Assembly (NCBI RefSeq): GCF_016405885.1
Contig: NZ_JAEKGC010000004.1
Location: 228,439-292,438 of the forward strand
Reading direction: 5' to 3'
Source: Arthrobacter sp. MSA 4-2
GTDB lineage: Bacteria > Actinomycetota > Actinomycetes > Actinomycetales > Micrococcaceae
Length of the DNA stretch: 64,000 nt
Notes under the pieces: model-generated
Database searches by the model: none
Told to the model about the DNA's origin: nothing
Seen by the model: only the letters and a program-made list of their open reading frames with translations
In this document: in pieces, positions 1 through 8,700 of the stretch
Numbering within the stretch: the first letter of the stretch is position 1
Layout: each line of letters begins with the position of its first letter
Position numbers and translations under genes: made by a program

Positions 1-1
1 C

Positions 2-439
2 CGGCCGGACCTGCTGCTGCTAGTGGTGCTTGGAGGTTCGCTGGGCACCCTCGCCCGCTACGGCCTCGACCTCCTTCTTCCCGCGCCCGGAGGGCTTCCC
101 CTCGCCACCTTCCTCATCAACGTCTCGGGGGCGTTCCTGCTCGGCTGGCTGCTTGAGCGCCTCGCCGCGGCCGGTCCCGACACCGGCCGGCTCCGGGCGG
201 CGCGGCTGACCGCCGGCACCGGGTTCCTGGGCGGCTTCACCACCTACAGCGCGCTCACCGTCGAGGCCGTGCTCCTGCTCGACGCCGGGCGGACGGCGCC
301 GGCCCTGCTCTACCTCGCCGCGACGCTCCTGCTCGGCGCCGCGGCGGCCGCCTGCGGCGCCGCAGCGGGTGCGTCGGCCCGACGGCGCCCGGCCGCCGTG
401 CGGATACCGCCGGACCCGCGGGCAGGGGGTGTTCCGTGA
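2..439 (+). CDS. crcB: CrcB/Fluc fluoride ion channel subunit (5' end outside window)
   Basis: This is a small membrane protein that exports fluoride as a dual-topology or heteromeric channel in the cytoplasmic membrane. The frame is open to the left edge. In-frame residues before the first GTG (position 23) already look like the first helix leading into GGSLGTLARY, so the true start probably lies upstream of the window. Visible family motifs are GGSLGTLARY, FLINVSGAFLLGW and the central GFLGGFTTYS, which carries the conserved Thr/Ser track. Four hydrophobic segments can be seen. The C-terminus has an Arg/Pro-rich tail. Its stop codon overlaps the start of a second crcB, so the two are co-translated and likely form one heteromeric channel. 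A fluoride riboswitch, if present, would be outside the window. Confidence 0.85.
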   Translation, partial: RPDLLLLVVLGGSLGTLARYGLDLLLPAPGGLPLATFLINVSGAFLLGWLLERLAAAGPDTGRLRAARLTAGTGFLGGFTTYSALTVEAVLLLDAGRTAPALLYLAATLLLGAAAAACGAAAGASARRRPAAVRIPPDPRAGGVP

Positions 440-807
440 CCGGTACCGTGTTCGCGCTCGCCGCCGCCGGAGGCCTCGGCGCAGGCGCCCGGTTCCTCCT
501 CGACGGGATGATCTCCTCCCGGATGCGCTCCGGGTTTCCCCTCGGCACCGTACTGATCAACATCTCCGGATCGTTCCTGCTGGGGCTGCTCGCCGGGTTT
601 GCCGCGTCCGCCGCCCTCGAGCGGTCCGTGGTCCTCGTCGTCGGCACGGGGTTCCTCGGGGGCTACACGACCTTCAGCACCGCGAGCGTCGATACCGTCC
701 GTCTCCTGAAGGCCGGCCGGCGGGGGCTGGCCCTGCTCGCGGGCCTCGGAACCCTGGCCGGCGCCCTGGGCGCGGCCGCCGCCGGTTTCGCGCTCGCCGC
801 GGCCTGA
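436..807 (+). CDS. crcB: CrcB/Fluc fluoride ion channel, second subunit
   Basis: This is the second, 123-aa Fluc subunit. The GTG start at 436 overlaps the upstream crcB stop (GTGA), showing tight translational coupling. Motifs are GGLGAGARF (about residues 12-20), LINISGSFLLG with Asn42, and TGFLGGYTTFS (71-81). Four hydrophobic helices are predicted. Paired crcB genes are typical of actinobacteria and Bacillus, where the two gene products assemble as a heterodimer. The length is normal for the family, and no unusual residues are seen. Confidence 0.9.
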   Translation: MTGTVFALAAAGGLGAGARFLLDGMISSRMRSGFPLGTVLINISGSFLLGLLAGFAASAALERSVVLVVGTGFLGGYTTFSTASVDTVRLLKAGRRGLALLAGLGTLAGALGAAAAGFALAAA

Positions 808-883
808 CCATTACCGGGCGGCCGCCGGCACAGGTACGTCCTCCTTGCATGCAATAGGTGAAGTGTGCTTCACTATTTAGACG

Positions 884-978
884 CGGAGGGGAGTATCCCC
901 CAATGTCCCGTCGACAGTCCGGCCGCCCCTGAGCGGCTCGGCGGGACAGGCTTGAGAAGGAGCCGGGAAAGACCTCCA
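884..978 (+). promoter_or_regulatory. yybP-ykoY-type manganese riboswitch upstream of terC
   Basis: The leader shows the hallmarks of the yybP-ykoY aptamer: a GGGGAGTATCCCC element (889-901) near the 5' side and CCGGGAAAGACC (963-974) near the 3' side. A closing helix pairs GGAGG 885-889 with CCTCC 973-977. A second helix pairs TGTCCCG 904-910 with CGGGACA 942-948, with an inner arm GCCGC 922-926 / GCGGC 933-937. A third arm pairs GGCT 949-952 with AGCC 961-964. This family senses Mn2+ and often precedes TerC or MntP-type genes. The terC start codon lies about 35 nt downstream. The pairing was done by eye. Confidence 0.72.
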
Positions 979-1011
979 GTTGGATGAACCTGACTGGAAA
1001 GGTAAGACCCC

Positions 1012-2064
1012 ATGACTGTTCCCTTCTGGGCCTGGCTGGCAGTGATCGGCGTGATCATCGCCATGCTTGCCGTCGACCTGTTCGCCCACCGCCGCGCCCA
1101 CGTGATCGGCGTCCGGGAGGCCGCCCTCTGGTCCGCTGTCTGGGTTGCCTTCGGCGTCGCCTTCGGAGCGCTCATCTGGCAGGTGTACGGCGCCGAGTTC
1201 GGGCAGCAGTACTTCGCCGGATACCTCATCGAGAAATCCCTCGCCGTCGACAACGTCTTCGTCTGGGCCATCATCTTCAGCTACTTCGCCGTCCCCCGCG
1301 AATACCAGCACAGGGTCCTGTTCCTCGGGGTCCTGGGTGCGCTCGTGTTCCGCGGCATCTTCATCGCCGCCGGCTCCGCGATCATCGCGTCCGCCGGCTG
1401 GGTGCTCTACCTGTTCGCGGCGTTCCTGCTCTACACGGGCTACCGGATGATCCGCCAGCGCAACGAGCACATGGAGCCGGAGAAATCACGCGCACTCAAA
1501 CTGTTCCGCCGCCTGGTCCCGATGACCGAAGCCTTCCACGGCCAGCGCCTGCTCGTCCGGAGGAACGGCGTCCTCCTCGCCACCCCGCTGCTGGCGGTGC
1601 TCGTCCTCGTCGAGGTCACGGACATCATCTTCGCGGTCGACTCCATCCCGGCGATCTTCGCCGTCACCGACGAGGTGTTCCTTGTCTTCACCGCCAACGC
1701 CTTCGCCATCCTCGGGCTGCGGGCCATGTACTTCCTGCTCGCCGACCTGATGCACCGCTTCATCTACCTCAAGGCGGGCCTCGCGCTGGTGCTGATCTGG
1801 GTGGGCATCAAGATGCTCCTGAAGATCGACATCTTCTACATCCCCACCCCGATTTCACTCGCCGTGGTCGTGACCATCCTGGCCGTATCCATCGGTGCCA
1901 GCCTGCTCGCCACCCGCGGACAGGCCCGGCGGCCGCTGGTGGTCCCGGTGAACCCTCCGTTCCGGGTCGCCGATCCGGCAGAGACGGCCGAACTTGACCC
2001 GCTGTGGCGCCGTCCGGTACCCGCCGGAAAGGGATCAGGACCTGACGGTGGATCAACCCGCTAA
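1012..2064 (+). CDS. TerC family integral membrane protein (likely Mn2+ exporter)
   Basis: This is a 350-aa polytopic membrane protein of the TerC/Alx family. Members move metal ions, with Mn2+ export the best-supported role, and are also linked to tellurium resistance. About nine hydrophobic segments are visible. The two family motifs with acidic intramembrane residues are EKSLAVDN (74-81) and EVTDIIFAVDS (201-211). The ATG at 1012 follows a manganese-riboswitch leader, which supports control by intracellular Mn. The hydrophilic tail after about residue 305 is Pro/Arg-rich and not conserved in the family. The downstream winged-helix gene overlaps its 3' end. Function is inferred from family and riboswitch. 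Confidence 0.88.
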   Translation: MTVPFWAWLAVIGVIIAMLAVDLFAHRRAHVIGVREAALWSAVWVAFGVAFGALIWQVYGAEFGQQYFAGYLIEKSLAVDNVFVWAIIFSYFAVPREYQHRVLFLGVLGALVFRGIFIAAGSAIIASAGWVLYLFAAFLLYTGYRMIRQRNEHMEPEKSRALKLFRRLVPMTEAFHGQRLLVRRNGVLLATPLLAVLVLVEVTDIIFAVDSIPAIFAVTDEVFLVFTANAFAILGLRAMYFLLADLMHRFIYLKAGLALVLIWVGIKMLLKIDIFYIPTPISLAVVVTILAVSIGASLLATRGQARRPLVVPVNPPFRVADPAETAELDPLWRRPVPAGKGSGPDGGSTR

Positions 2065-2473
2065 CGGGCCGGACGCCGATCCGGCCGCAGGACAGGGAAC
2101 CCCGCCGGTGCGCTCCGCCCGGCGGGGTTCCCCCGCGTCCCACCCCTGGACCTTCCTGACCCACCACGGCCACGTGCTGCTGGCCGTGGCGGGAGATCCG
2201 GACATGCGGGTCGCCGACCTGGCGGACCTGGTCGGAATCAGCCCCCGCGCCGCCCTGTCGATCCTCAAGGACCTCGAGACCGCCGGCTACCTGCGCCGGA
2301 TCCGGGTGGGGCGGCGCACCCACTACGTCATCGAGCCGCACCGGCACTTTCGGCACCCCGCCGCGGCCGGCCACGAGGTCGACGAACTCATCAATCTGTT
2401 CACCGGGCCCGCACCGGCCCCCGGCGGCGCCCCCGCCGGTCCGTTCGACCCGGGCGCCGTCCGCCCCCATTAG
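2048..2473 (+). CDS. Winged-helix (MarR/ArsR-like) DNA-binding protein
   Basis: This is a 141-aa protein with one winged-helix domain. The region from HPWTFLTHHGHVLL to VGRRTHYVIEPHRHFRHP matches the helix-turn-helix plus wing of small actinobacterial regulators, including DMRVADLADLVGIS and the recognition helix PRAALSILKDLETAGYL. The ends are disordered and rich in Pro, Ala and Gly. I chose the GTG at 2048, 17 nt inside terC, because GGAAAGGGATCAGGA lies just before it. A start at 1994 would overlap terC by 71 nt. It may be co-transcribed with terC. The target and ligand cannot be read from sequence. Confidence 0.75.
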   Translation: MDQPANGPDADPAAGQGTPPVRSARRGSPASHPWTFLTHHGHVLLAVAGDPDMRVADLADLVGISPRAALSILKDLETAGYLRRIRVGRRTHYVIEPHRHFRHPAAAGHEVDELINLFTGPAPAPGGAPAGPFDPGAVRPH

Positions 2474-2506
2474 TTTTTCTACACGGGTGCGAAGTACCTT
2501 TAATGG

Positions 2507-3484
2507 GTGCTGAAGACCGCGCTCAAGCCCCGCTGGATCCTGACGCTGATCCTGGTGATGGCCCTTGCCGCGGTCTTTGTCCTGCTCAGCCAGTGGCAGT
2601 TCTCCAACTCCCGCCAGCAGGGGCCCGAGGCTCCGGCCGCCACCGAGACCGTCCGCCCGCTGACCGGCGTGATCACCCCCGGGTCGCCCCTGACGGGAAC
2701 GGCCGCCGACCAGATGGTCTCGGCCGAGGGGCAGTTCCTGCCCGGCACCCGCCTCCTGGTCCGCGAGCGGCTCCAGGGCGGGCGCGAGGGGCTGTGGCTG
2801 ATCTCGGCGTTCGCCGTCGACGGCGCCCCGGGCTCCACCGCGGAGGCCGGCGGCGAGGCGCAGGAACCGGTGGTCATCCCCGTGGTGCACGGGTGGGTGC
2901 CCGACGCCGACGCCGCCGCGCGCGTGCCCGAATTCACCGGCCCCGCCGCCCTCACCGGGCGCCTCCTTCCCGCCGAGGGCCCGGTGGCCGCCGATCCCGA
3001 GGAGGGCCAAGTGGCCGCCCTGGCCACCGCCGAACTCGTCAATGTGTGGGACCGTCCCTCCTATGCGGCCTTCATCGCGTCCGCCACCATCACCGTTGAC
3101 GGAGAGGCGGTTACCGCGCGGGCGCCGCTGGAGGCCGTGGAGGTGGCGCCCCAGCCGCAGGAGCGGCCGGTCAACTGGCTCAACATCTTCTACGCCGTGG
3201 AATGGGTTGTCTTCGCCGGCTTCGCCTTCTTCCTCTGGTGGCGGCTCGTCGCCGACGACTACCGGCGGAGCCTCGAGGACGACGAGGACGACGAGGACGA
3301 CGAGGACGGCGTCGGGGACCAGGACGAAGCGTCCGCCGCGGCCGGCACCGGCAGCACACGGAATGACATCGACAACGACACAGCGTCGGACGACCCGCCC
3401 GCCGCGGTCCGGGCCGAAGCAGACGACGACGGCGCCTCCCGCCCCGGCGCCACCCACCCAACGGAAGCAGGAACACGTGAATAA
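2507..3484 (+). CDS. SURF1 family cytochrome oxidase assembly protein
   Basis: This is a 325-aa SURF1-type protein with two transmembrane helices, at about residues 11-28 and 231-250, around an extracytoplasmic domain. That is the classical SURF1 layout, associated with heme a insertion and assembly of aa3 oxidase. The motifs RWILTLILVMALAAVFVLL, GQFLPG and LLVRERLQG fit actinobacterial members. After the second helix there is a striking Asp/Glu run (about 258-272) and a long acidic tail. The GTG at 2507 is preceded by TACCTT (2495-2500) with only 6 nt between, so the mRNA is probably leaderless. The 3' end overlaps the next gene by 8 nt. Confidence 0.88.
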   Translation: MLKTALKPRWILTLILVMALAAVFVLLSQWQFSNSRQQGPEAPAATETVRPLTGVITPGSPLTGTAADQMVSAEGQFLPGTRLLVRERLQGGREGLWLISAFAVDGAPGSTAEAGGEAQEPVVIPVVHGWVPDADAAARVPEFTGPAALTGRLLPAEGPVAADPEEGQVAALATAELVNVWDRPSYAAFIASATITVDGEAVTARAPLEAVEVAPQPQERPVNWLNIFYAVEWVVFAGFAFFLWWRLVADDYRRSLEDDEDDEDDEDGVGDQDEASAAAGTGSTRNDIDNDTASDDPPAAVRAEADDDGASRPGATHPTEAGTRE

Positions 3485-3938
3485 GCAAGGCACCTCCCCG
3501 AAGTCCGCCGCGAAACGGAGGTTCGGGGGAACTCACGCCCAGATCCGCTCGGCCCTCAGCTTCTACAAGCTGCTCGCCTACGCCACCGGTGTCATGCTGC
3601 TGCTCGTCGTGGTGGAAATGGTGGCCAAGTACGGGTTCAATGCCGAGATCGTCGCCGGCGGCGGGGCGGGCCTGCAGTTCCTGTCCGAGGCGGAGGCCGA
3701 CGCCTCGGGCGGCTTCAACCTCTCCAAGGCGGTGCTGATCGTCCATGGCTGGCTCTACGTCGTGTACCTGATCGCCGACTTCCGGCTCTGGCAGTTCCTC
3801 CGCTGGCCGTTCTCGCGCTTCCTGCTGATCGCGCTCGGCGGAGTGGTGCCGCTGCTATCCTTCATCGTGGAACGGCGCGTCCACCGGGAGGCCGAGGCGG
3901 ACCTCGCCGCCCACCCCGAAGCGGCCCCCCGCTACTGA
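3477..3938 (+). CDS. DUF3817 integral membrane protein
   Basis: This is a 153-aa protein with three hydrophobic segments (LAYATGVMLLLVVVEMVAKY, AVLIVHGWLYVVYLIADF and FLLIALGGVVPLLSFIVE) and the HGWLYVVYL motif typical of DUF3817. Actinobacteria frequently encode this family next to SURF1 and guaA, as here. The GTG at 3477 overlaps the SURF1 stop by 8 nt and has AGCAGGA upstream, indicating translational coupling. Function is unknown; a role near respiratory-chain assembly is only suggested by context. The charged C-terminal tail is rich in Glu, Ala and His. Confidence 0.85.
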   Translation: MNKQGTSPKSAAKRRFGGTHAQIRSALSFYKLLAYATGVMLLLVVVEMVAKYGFNAEIVAGGGAGLQFLSEAEADASGGFNLSKAVLIVHGWLYVVYLIADFRLWQFLRWPFSRFLLIALGGVVPLLSFIVERRVHREAEADLAAHPEAAPRY

Positions 3939-4005
3939 CCGGCCGGCCCTCCGGGGCCGGGGTCCCAATGTGCGGGGCGCACCCCGCCGCGACTATTGTT
4001 AATGC

Positions 4006-5592
4006 GTGACTACACCTCCCCCCAGTCCCGAACACCGCCCGGTCCTCGTCGTCGATTACGGCGCCCAGTACGCCCAGCTGATCGCCCGGCGCGTCCGGGA
4101 GGCGGACGTGTACTCGGAGATCGTGCCCTCGAGCCTCACCACCGAGCAGATCCTGGCCAAGAACCCGGTGGCGATCATCCTCTCGGGCGGCCCGGCGAGC
4201 GTTTACGCCGACGGCGCCCCCAAGGTGGAGGCTGACCTGTTCGAGGCCGGTGTTCCGGTCCTCGGTATCTGCTACGGGTTCCAGGCCATGGCCGCTGCCC
4301 TCGGCGGTACCGTCGCAAAGACCGGGCTGCGCGAGTACGGATCCACCGATGTCACCGCCGACGGGGAAGCCCGCTCGATCCTCAGCGGCACCCCGGAGAA
4401 CCAGAACGCGTGGATGAGCCACGGCGACAGCGTCCAGAAGGCCCCGGACGGGTTCGAGGTGCTCGCCAGCACCGCCGGCGCACCGGTGGCGGCCTTCGCC
4501 CACGAGGAGAAAAGCCTCTACGGGGTGCAGTGGCACCCCGAGGTGAAGCATTCCCGGTACGGCCAGCGGGTCCTCGAGAACTTCCTGTTCGATGGTGCGG
4601 GCCTCCGCCCCAACTGGACCACCGGGAACATCCTCGAGGAGCAGGTCGAGCGGATCCGCGCCCAGGTCGGGGACGCCCGCGTCATCTGCGGCCTTTCCGG
4701 CGGTGTTGACTCCGCCGTCGCCGCGGCGCTCGTTCAGCGCGCGGTGGGGGACCAGCTCACCTGTGTCTTCGTCGACCACGGGCTGCTGCGCGAAGGCGAG
4801 GCCGAACAGGTCGAACGGGACTTCGTCGCCGCGACCGGCGTCAAGCTCTACGTCGCCAACGAGCAGGAGCGCTTCCTGAAGGCGCTCGAAGGCGTCTCCG
4901 ACCCCGAGACCAAGCGCAAGATCATCGGACGCGAGTTCATCCGCGCGTTCGAGGAGGCCGAGCGGGCCATCATCGCCGAGGCCGAGGCGCACGGCGAGAA
5001 GATCCGCTTCCTCGTCCAGGGAACCCTCTACCCCGACGTCGTAGAGTCCGGCGGCGGCGAGGGCGCGGCGAACATCAAGAGCCACCACAACGTCGGCGGG
5101 CTTCCCGAGGACCTCCAGTTCGAACTGGTGGAGCCGCTGCGCACCCTCTTCAAGGACGAGGTCCGCGCCGTCGGAGCGCAGCTGGGGCTGCCCGCCGAGA
5201 TCGTCGGGCGCCAGCCGTTCCCCGGCCCGGGACTCGGCATCCGCATCGTCGGCGAGGTCACGCACGAACGCCTCGAACTGCTGCGCAAGGCCGACGCCAT
5301 CGCCCGCGCCGAGCTGACCGCCGCGGGACTGGACAACGAGGTGTGGCAGATGCCGGTGGTCCTGCTGGCCGATGTGCGCAGCGTGGGCGTGCAGGGCGAC
5401 GGGCGCACCTACGGGCACCCCATCGTGCTGCGCCCGGTCTCCAGCGAAGACGCCATGACCGCCGACTGGTCCCGCCTGCCGTACGACCTGCTGGCCCGGA
5501 TCTCCAACCGGATCACCAATGAGGTGGAGGGCGTCAACCGGGTGGTCCTCGACGTGACCAGCAAGCCGCCGGGAACCATCGAGTGGGAGTAG
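4006..5592 (+). CDS. guaA: GMP synthase (glutamine-hydrolysing)
   Basis: GuaA converts XMP to GMP using ATP and glutamine, the last step of guanine nucleotide synthesis in the cytosol. The 528 aa hold, in order: a class I glutamine amidotransferase (nucleophile Cys89 in GICYGFQ; His177 and Glu179 in QWHPEV); the ATP pyrophosphatase P-loop SGGVDS (231-236); and the C-terminal GMPS dimerisation domain ending [11 protein letters not shown], the invariant GuaA terminus. Length is normal. The GTG start sits 6 nt after TATTGT (3994-3999), suggesting a leaderless transcript separate from the SURF1/DUF3817 unit. Confidence 0.97.
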   Translation: MTTPPPSPEHRPVLVVDYGAQYAQLIARRVREADVYSEIVPSSLTTEQILAKNPVAIILSGGPASVYADGAPKVEADLFEAGVPVLGICYGFQAMAAALGGTVAKTGLREYGSTDVTADGEARSILSGTPENQNAWMSHGDSVQKAPDGFEVLASTAGAPVAAFAHEEKSLYGVQWHPEVKHSRYGQRVLENFLFDGAGLRPNWTTGNILEEQVERIRAQVGDARVICGLSGGVDSAVAAALVQRAVGDQLTCVFVDHGLLREGEAEQVERDFVAATGVKLYVANEQERFLKALEGVSDPETKRKIIGREFIRAFEEAERAIIAEAEAHGEKIRFLVQGTLYPDVVESGGGEGAANIKSHHNVGGLPEDLQFELVEPLRTLFKDEVRAVGAQLGLPAEIVGRQPFPGPGLGIRIVGEVTHERLELLRKADAIARAELTAAGLDNEVWQMPVVLLADVRSVGVQGDGRTYGHPIVLRPVSSEDAMTADWSRLPYDLLARISNRITNEVEGVNRVVLDVTSKPPGTIEWE

Positions 5593-5737
5593 CCCGCGGC
5601 CGCTGACGGTTCCCGGCCAGCGGATTTCGCCGTGCGCCGCGTTGCTATGCGGCCGCTTCGGATTCATTTCGGATAGCTTGGAAGATATGCCAATCTGGTC
5701 AATATCAGCGCGTGACGATGCAGGGAAGAGGACAGCC

Positions 5738-8700
5738 GTGCCAGAGCAGGACTCCGGGGATTCGGCTGAGGATTTCCTCCTGCCCTGGCTGGATCAGCTC
5801 GGTCCCCAGGTCTCCGGGGACACGCTCCTGCATTTCCGGCCCTCCGCCGGCACGAGCATCGACCTGACCCACGCGCACCCCTCCGGGCTGGCCCAGCTCT
5901 TGGCCGGACGTCGGACCCGGCTCTCGACCCTGCTGCGCGATCCGGTGCAGTACAACGCGGCGAAGTCGGCGGCCCGTGCGCTGCGGGCGAAGATCTTCGA
6001 ACTGGGCACCGAACGCGGCATCGACGTCGGCCACCTCGCGGCCGGGACCGCGTCCTGGCGCACCGTCGACGACGCCGGCCGGTCGGAGACGCTCAACGCC
6101 CCGGTGCTGCTGACCGGAATGTCGCTCACCGTCCACCCCTCCCAGGACGACTATGAACTGCAGCTGACCGAGCAGGCACGCCTGAACCCGGCACTGGTGC
6201 GCCACTTCGGCGACGTCCAGGGCATCCACCTCGACGCCGAGGCGCTGCCCCGGCTCGCCTACGGCACCGCCCGGTTCGATCCGCACCCGGTGCTCGAGCG
6301 CCTGCGGCACCTCACCGACGGCGTCCGCGGGATCTCCGTCGAACACCGCCTGCTCGTCTCCACCTTCGCCGACCTTGCCGACATCGTCGAGGACGAGGCC
6401 ATCCAGCCCGACCACCCCGTCCTCTCCGCCCTGCTGTCGGCCGCCCGCGACGGGGTCTACGAGGTGAGCGAACCCGAGGCCGACTTCAGCCCGATCGACG
6501 AGCGCGACCCGGCCGATGAACTGCTGATCCTGGACGCCGACGCCGCCCAGCAGGGCGTCCTTGACCTGATCGGCGCCGGGCATTCGGTGGCGGTCGCGAC
6601 GCCGCCGGGCACCGGGCAGACCCAGACCGCCCTCAACGCCGCCGCGCTGCTGGCAGGCCAGGGCCGGAGCGTCCTCGTCAGCGCCGAGCGCCGCGGGACC
6701 CTGAACGAGTTCGTGCAGGACCTCGAAGCGCTCAACCTCGGCTCCCTCGTCCTCCAGCTCAACGGACAGGTCGACCCGCAGCAGCTCAAGGACAGCGTGA
6801 TCCGGGCGATCGTGCGCAACGAGAAGGCCGCCGCGCCGTCGGTGGAGACCCTTCACGCAACCCTCGTGGGGCACCGGCACAAACTCCTCGAGCACGTGCG
6901 GTCCCTCCACAATGTCCGCAGCCGCTGGAACTGCTCGCCGTACCAGGCCATGCAGTCCCTCGCCGCGCTCACGGCCCTCGATCCGGCACCCTCGACGACG
7001 GTTCGGCTGAAGCGCAGCGTGCTCGACAACATCGCCGACCGCGCGGAGCTGGCCACCCGGCTGCGGCGTGCGGCGGAGCTCGGCAGCTTCAGCAAGGCCT
7101 CGACCGAGAGCCCCTGGTTCGGGGCGCAGCTGCTGAACCGCAAGGAGACCGAGCACGCCCACGCCCTGGCCTCGGACCTGTCCCGCGACATTCCGCTGCT
7201 GCGCGCAAAGGTGCTGCGCGTCGCCGAACACTCCCACATCACCCTGGGCAGGACCTTTCGGGAATGGGGGGAGCAGCTCGAACTGCTCGTGGCGGTCCGC
7301 GCCAGCCTCGACAAGTTCACCCCCGACATCTTCGACCGCCCGGTGACCGACCTCATCTCGGCCACCGCCCCCTCGTCATGGCGGCGCGAGCGTGCCATCG
7401 AGATGTCTTCGATGACCCGCTCACGGCTGCGGCGCGTCGCCAAGGAGTACGTGCGTCCCGGGGTGCACATCGCCGACCTCCACTCCTCCCTGGTCGACGT
7501 CCAGGACCAGCGCACGCTGTGGACGCGGTACGCCAAGACCGAACGCCACCCCTCGGTGCCGACCGGCCTGGCCGAGATCAACAGCTTCTACAAGGGCGTC
7601 CAGGGCCGGCTCGAGGAACTCAGCCGCATCCTTCGTGCCGCCCAGGGCACCCCGGATCTGCCCTCCTGCGAGCTCGACGACCTCGAGAAGCGGCTCGCGG
7701 CCCTCGCCGCGGACCGGGAAACCCTCGAGGCACTCCCGGAGCGCACCCTGCTGCTCGACGAGATGCGGGAACACGGGCTCGGCGAACTGCTCGAGGACCT
7801 CGCGGCGCGCGAGGTCTCCGAGGACCGGGTTGCCGACGAGCTCGAACTGGCCTGGTGGCAGTCGGCCCTCGAGGCCATGATCAGCGGCGACGACTACCTC
7901 GCCATGTCCGACGGCTCCAGCCTGCGCCGTCTGGAGGCCGAGTTCCGGCTCGCCGATACCGCCCACGTTTCCTCCGGGGCAGCGCGCCTGCGGTGGCGCC
8001 TGGCCGAGCGGTGGAACACGGCGATCGCCGCGCACCCCGCGGATGCCGAGCGGCTGCGCAGCCACCTGCGCGAGGACACCCTCACGCTCGAATCGTTCAG
8101 CGCGCTGCACCCGGACCTCACGACGGCCCTGCTGCCCGTGTGGGCCGTCAGCCCCCTGATGGCGCCGATGATCCTGCCGGACGGCGCGGCCTTTGACTCC
8201 CTGCTGCTGCTCGACGGGGAATCGGTATCGCTGCAGAGTGCCGTCCCGGTGATCGCCCGGGCCGGCCAGACCGCCGTCTTCGGTGACACGCGGCTTGCCG
8301 GGCCGACGCGCTTCAGCATCGAAATCCAGTCGCCCGAGCGCCCGCGCACCGAGACCGACCCGCTGCCCAGCGCCTACGAGGAGTTGCGCGCCGTCCTGCC
8401 GGAGCGTTCCCTGACCGTGGTCTACCGGGGAGTGGACCGCGCGCTGGGCAGCTACCTCAGCGCCGCCTTCTACGAGGACCGGCTCACGCGGCTGCCGCAG
8501 GCCTCCGAGGTCTCCGGCGCCGGCCGCGGCCTGGTCGTCGAATACCTCCCCGACGGCACCGGCATGCCCAGTTCGGACCACGAGGGCGTCGAGAGCGTCT
8601 CGGCGGAGGTGAACCGGGTGGTGGACCTCGTCTTCGAACACATCCGGCACCGCCCCAGCTTCTCCCTGGCCGTCGTCACCGCCAGCCCCCGGCACGCCGC

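Noticed and set aside
3862..5667. Long open frame antisense to guaA (and similar long antisense frames opposite SURF1/terC and the large helicase)
   Set aside because: High GC keeps antisense frames open. The predicted proteins are low-complexity and resemble nothing, while the sense strand encodes clear families.
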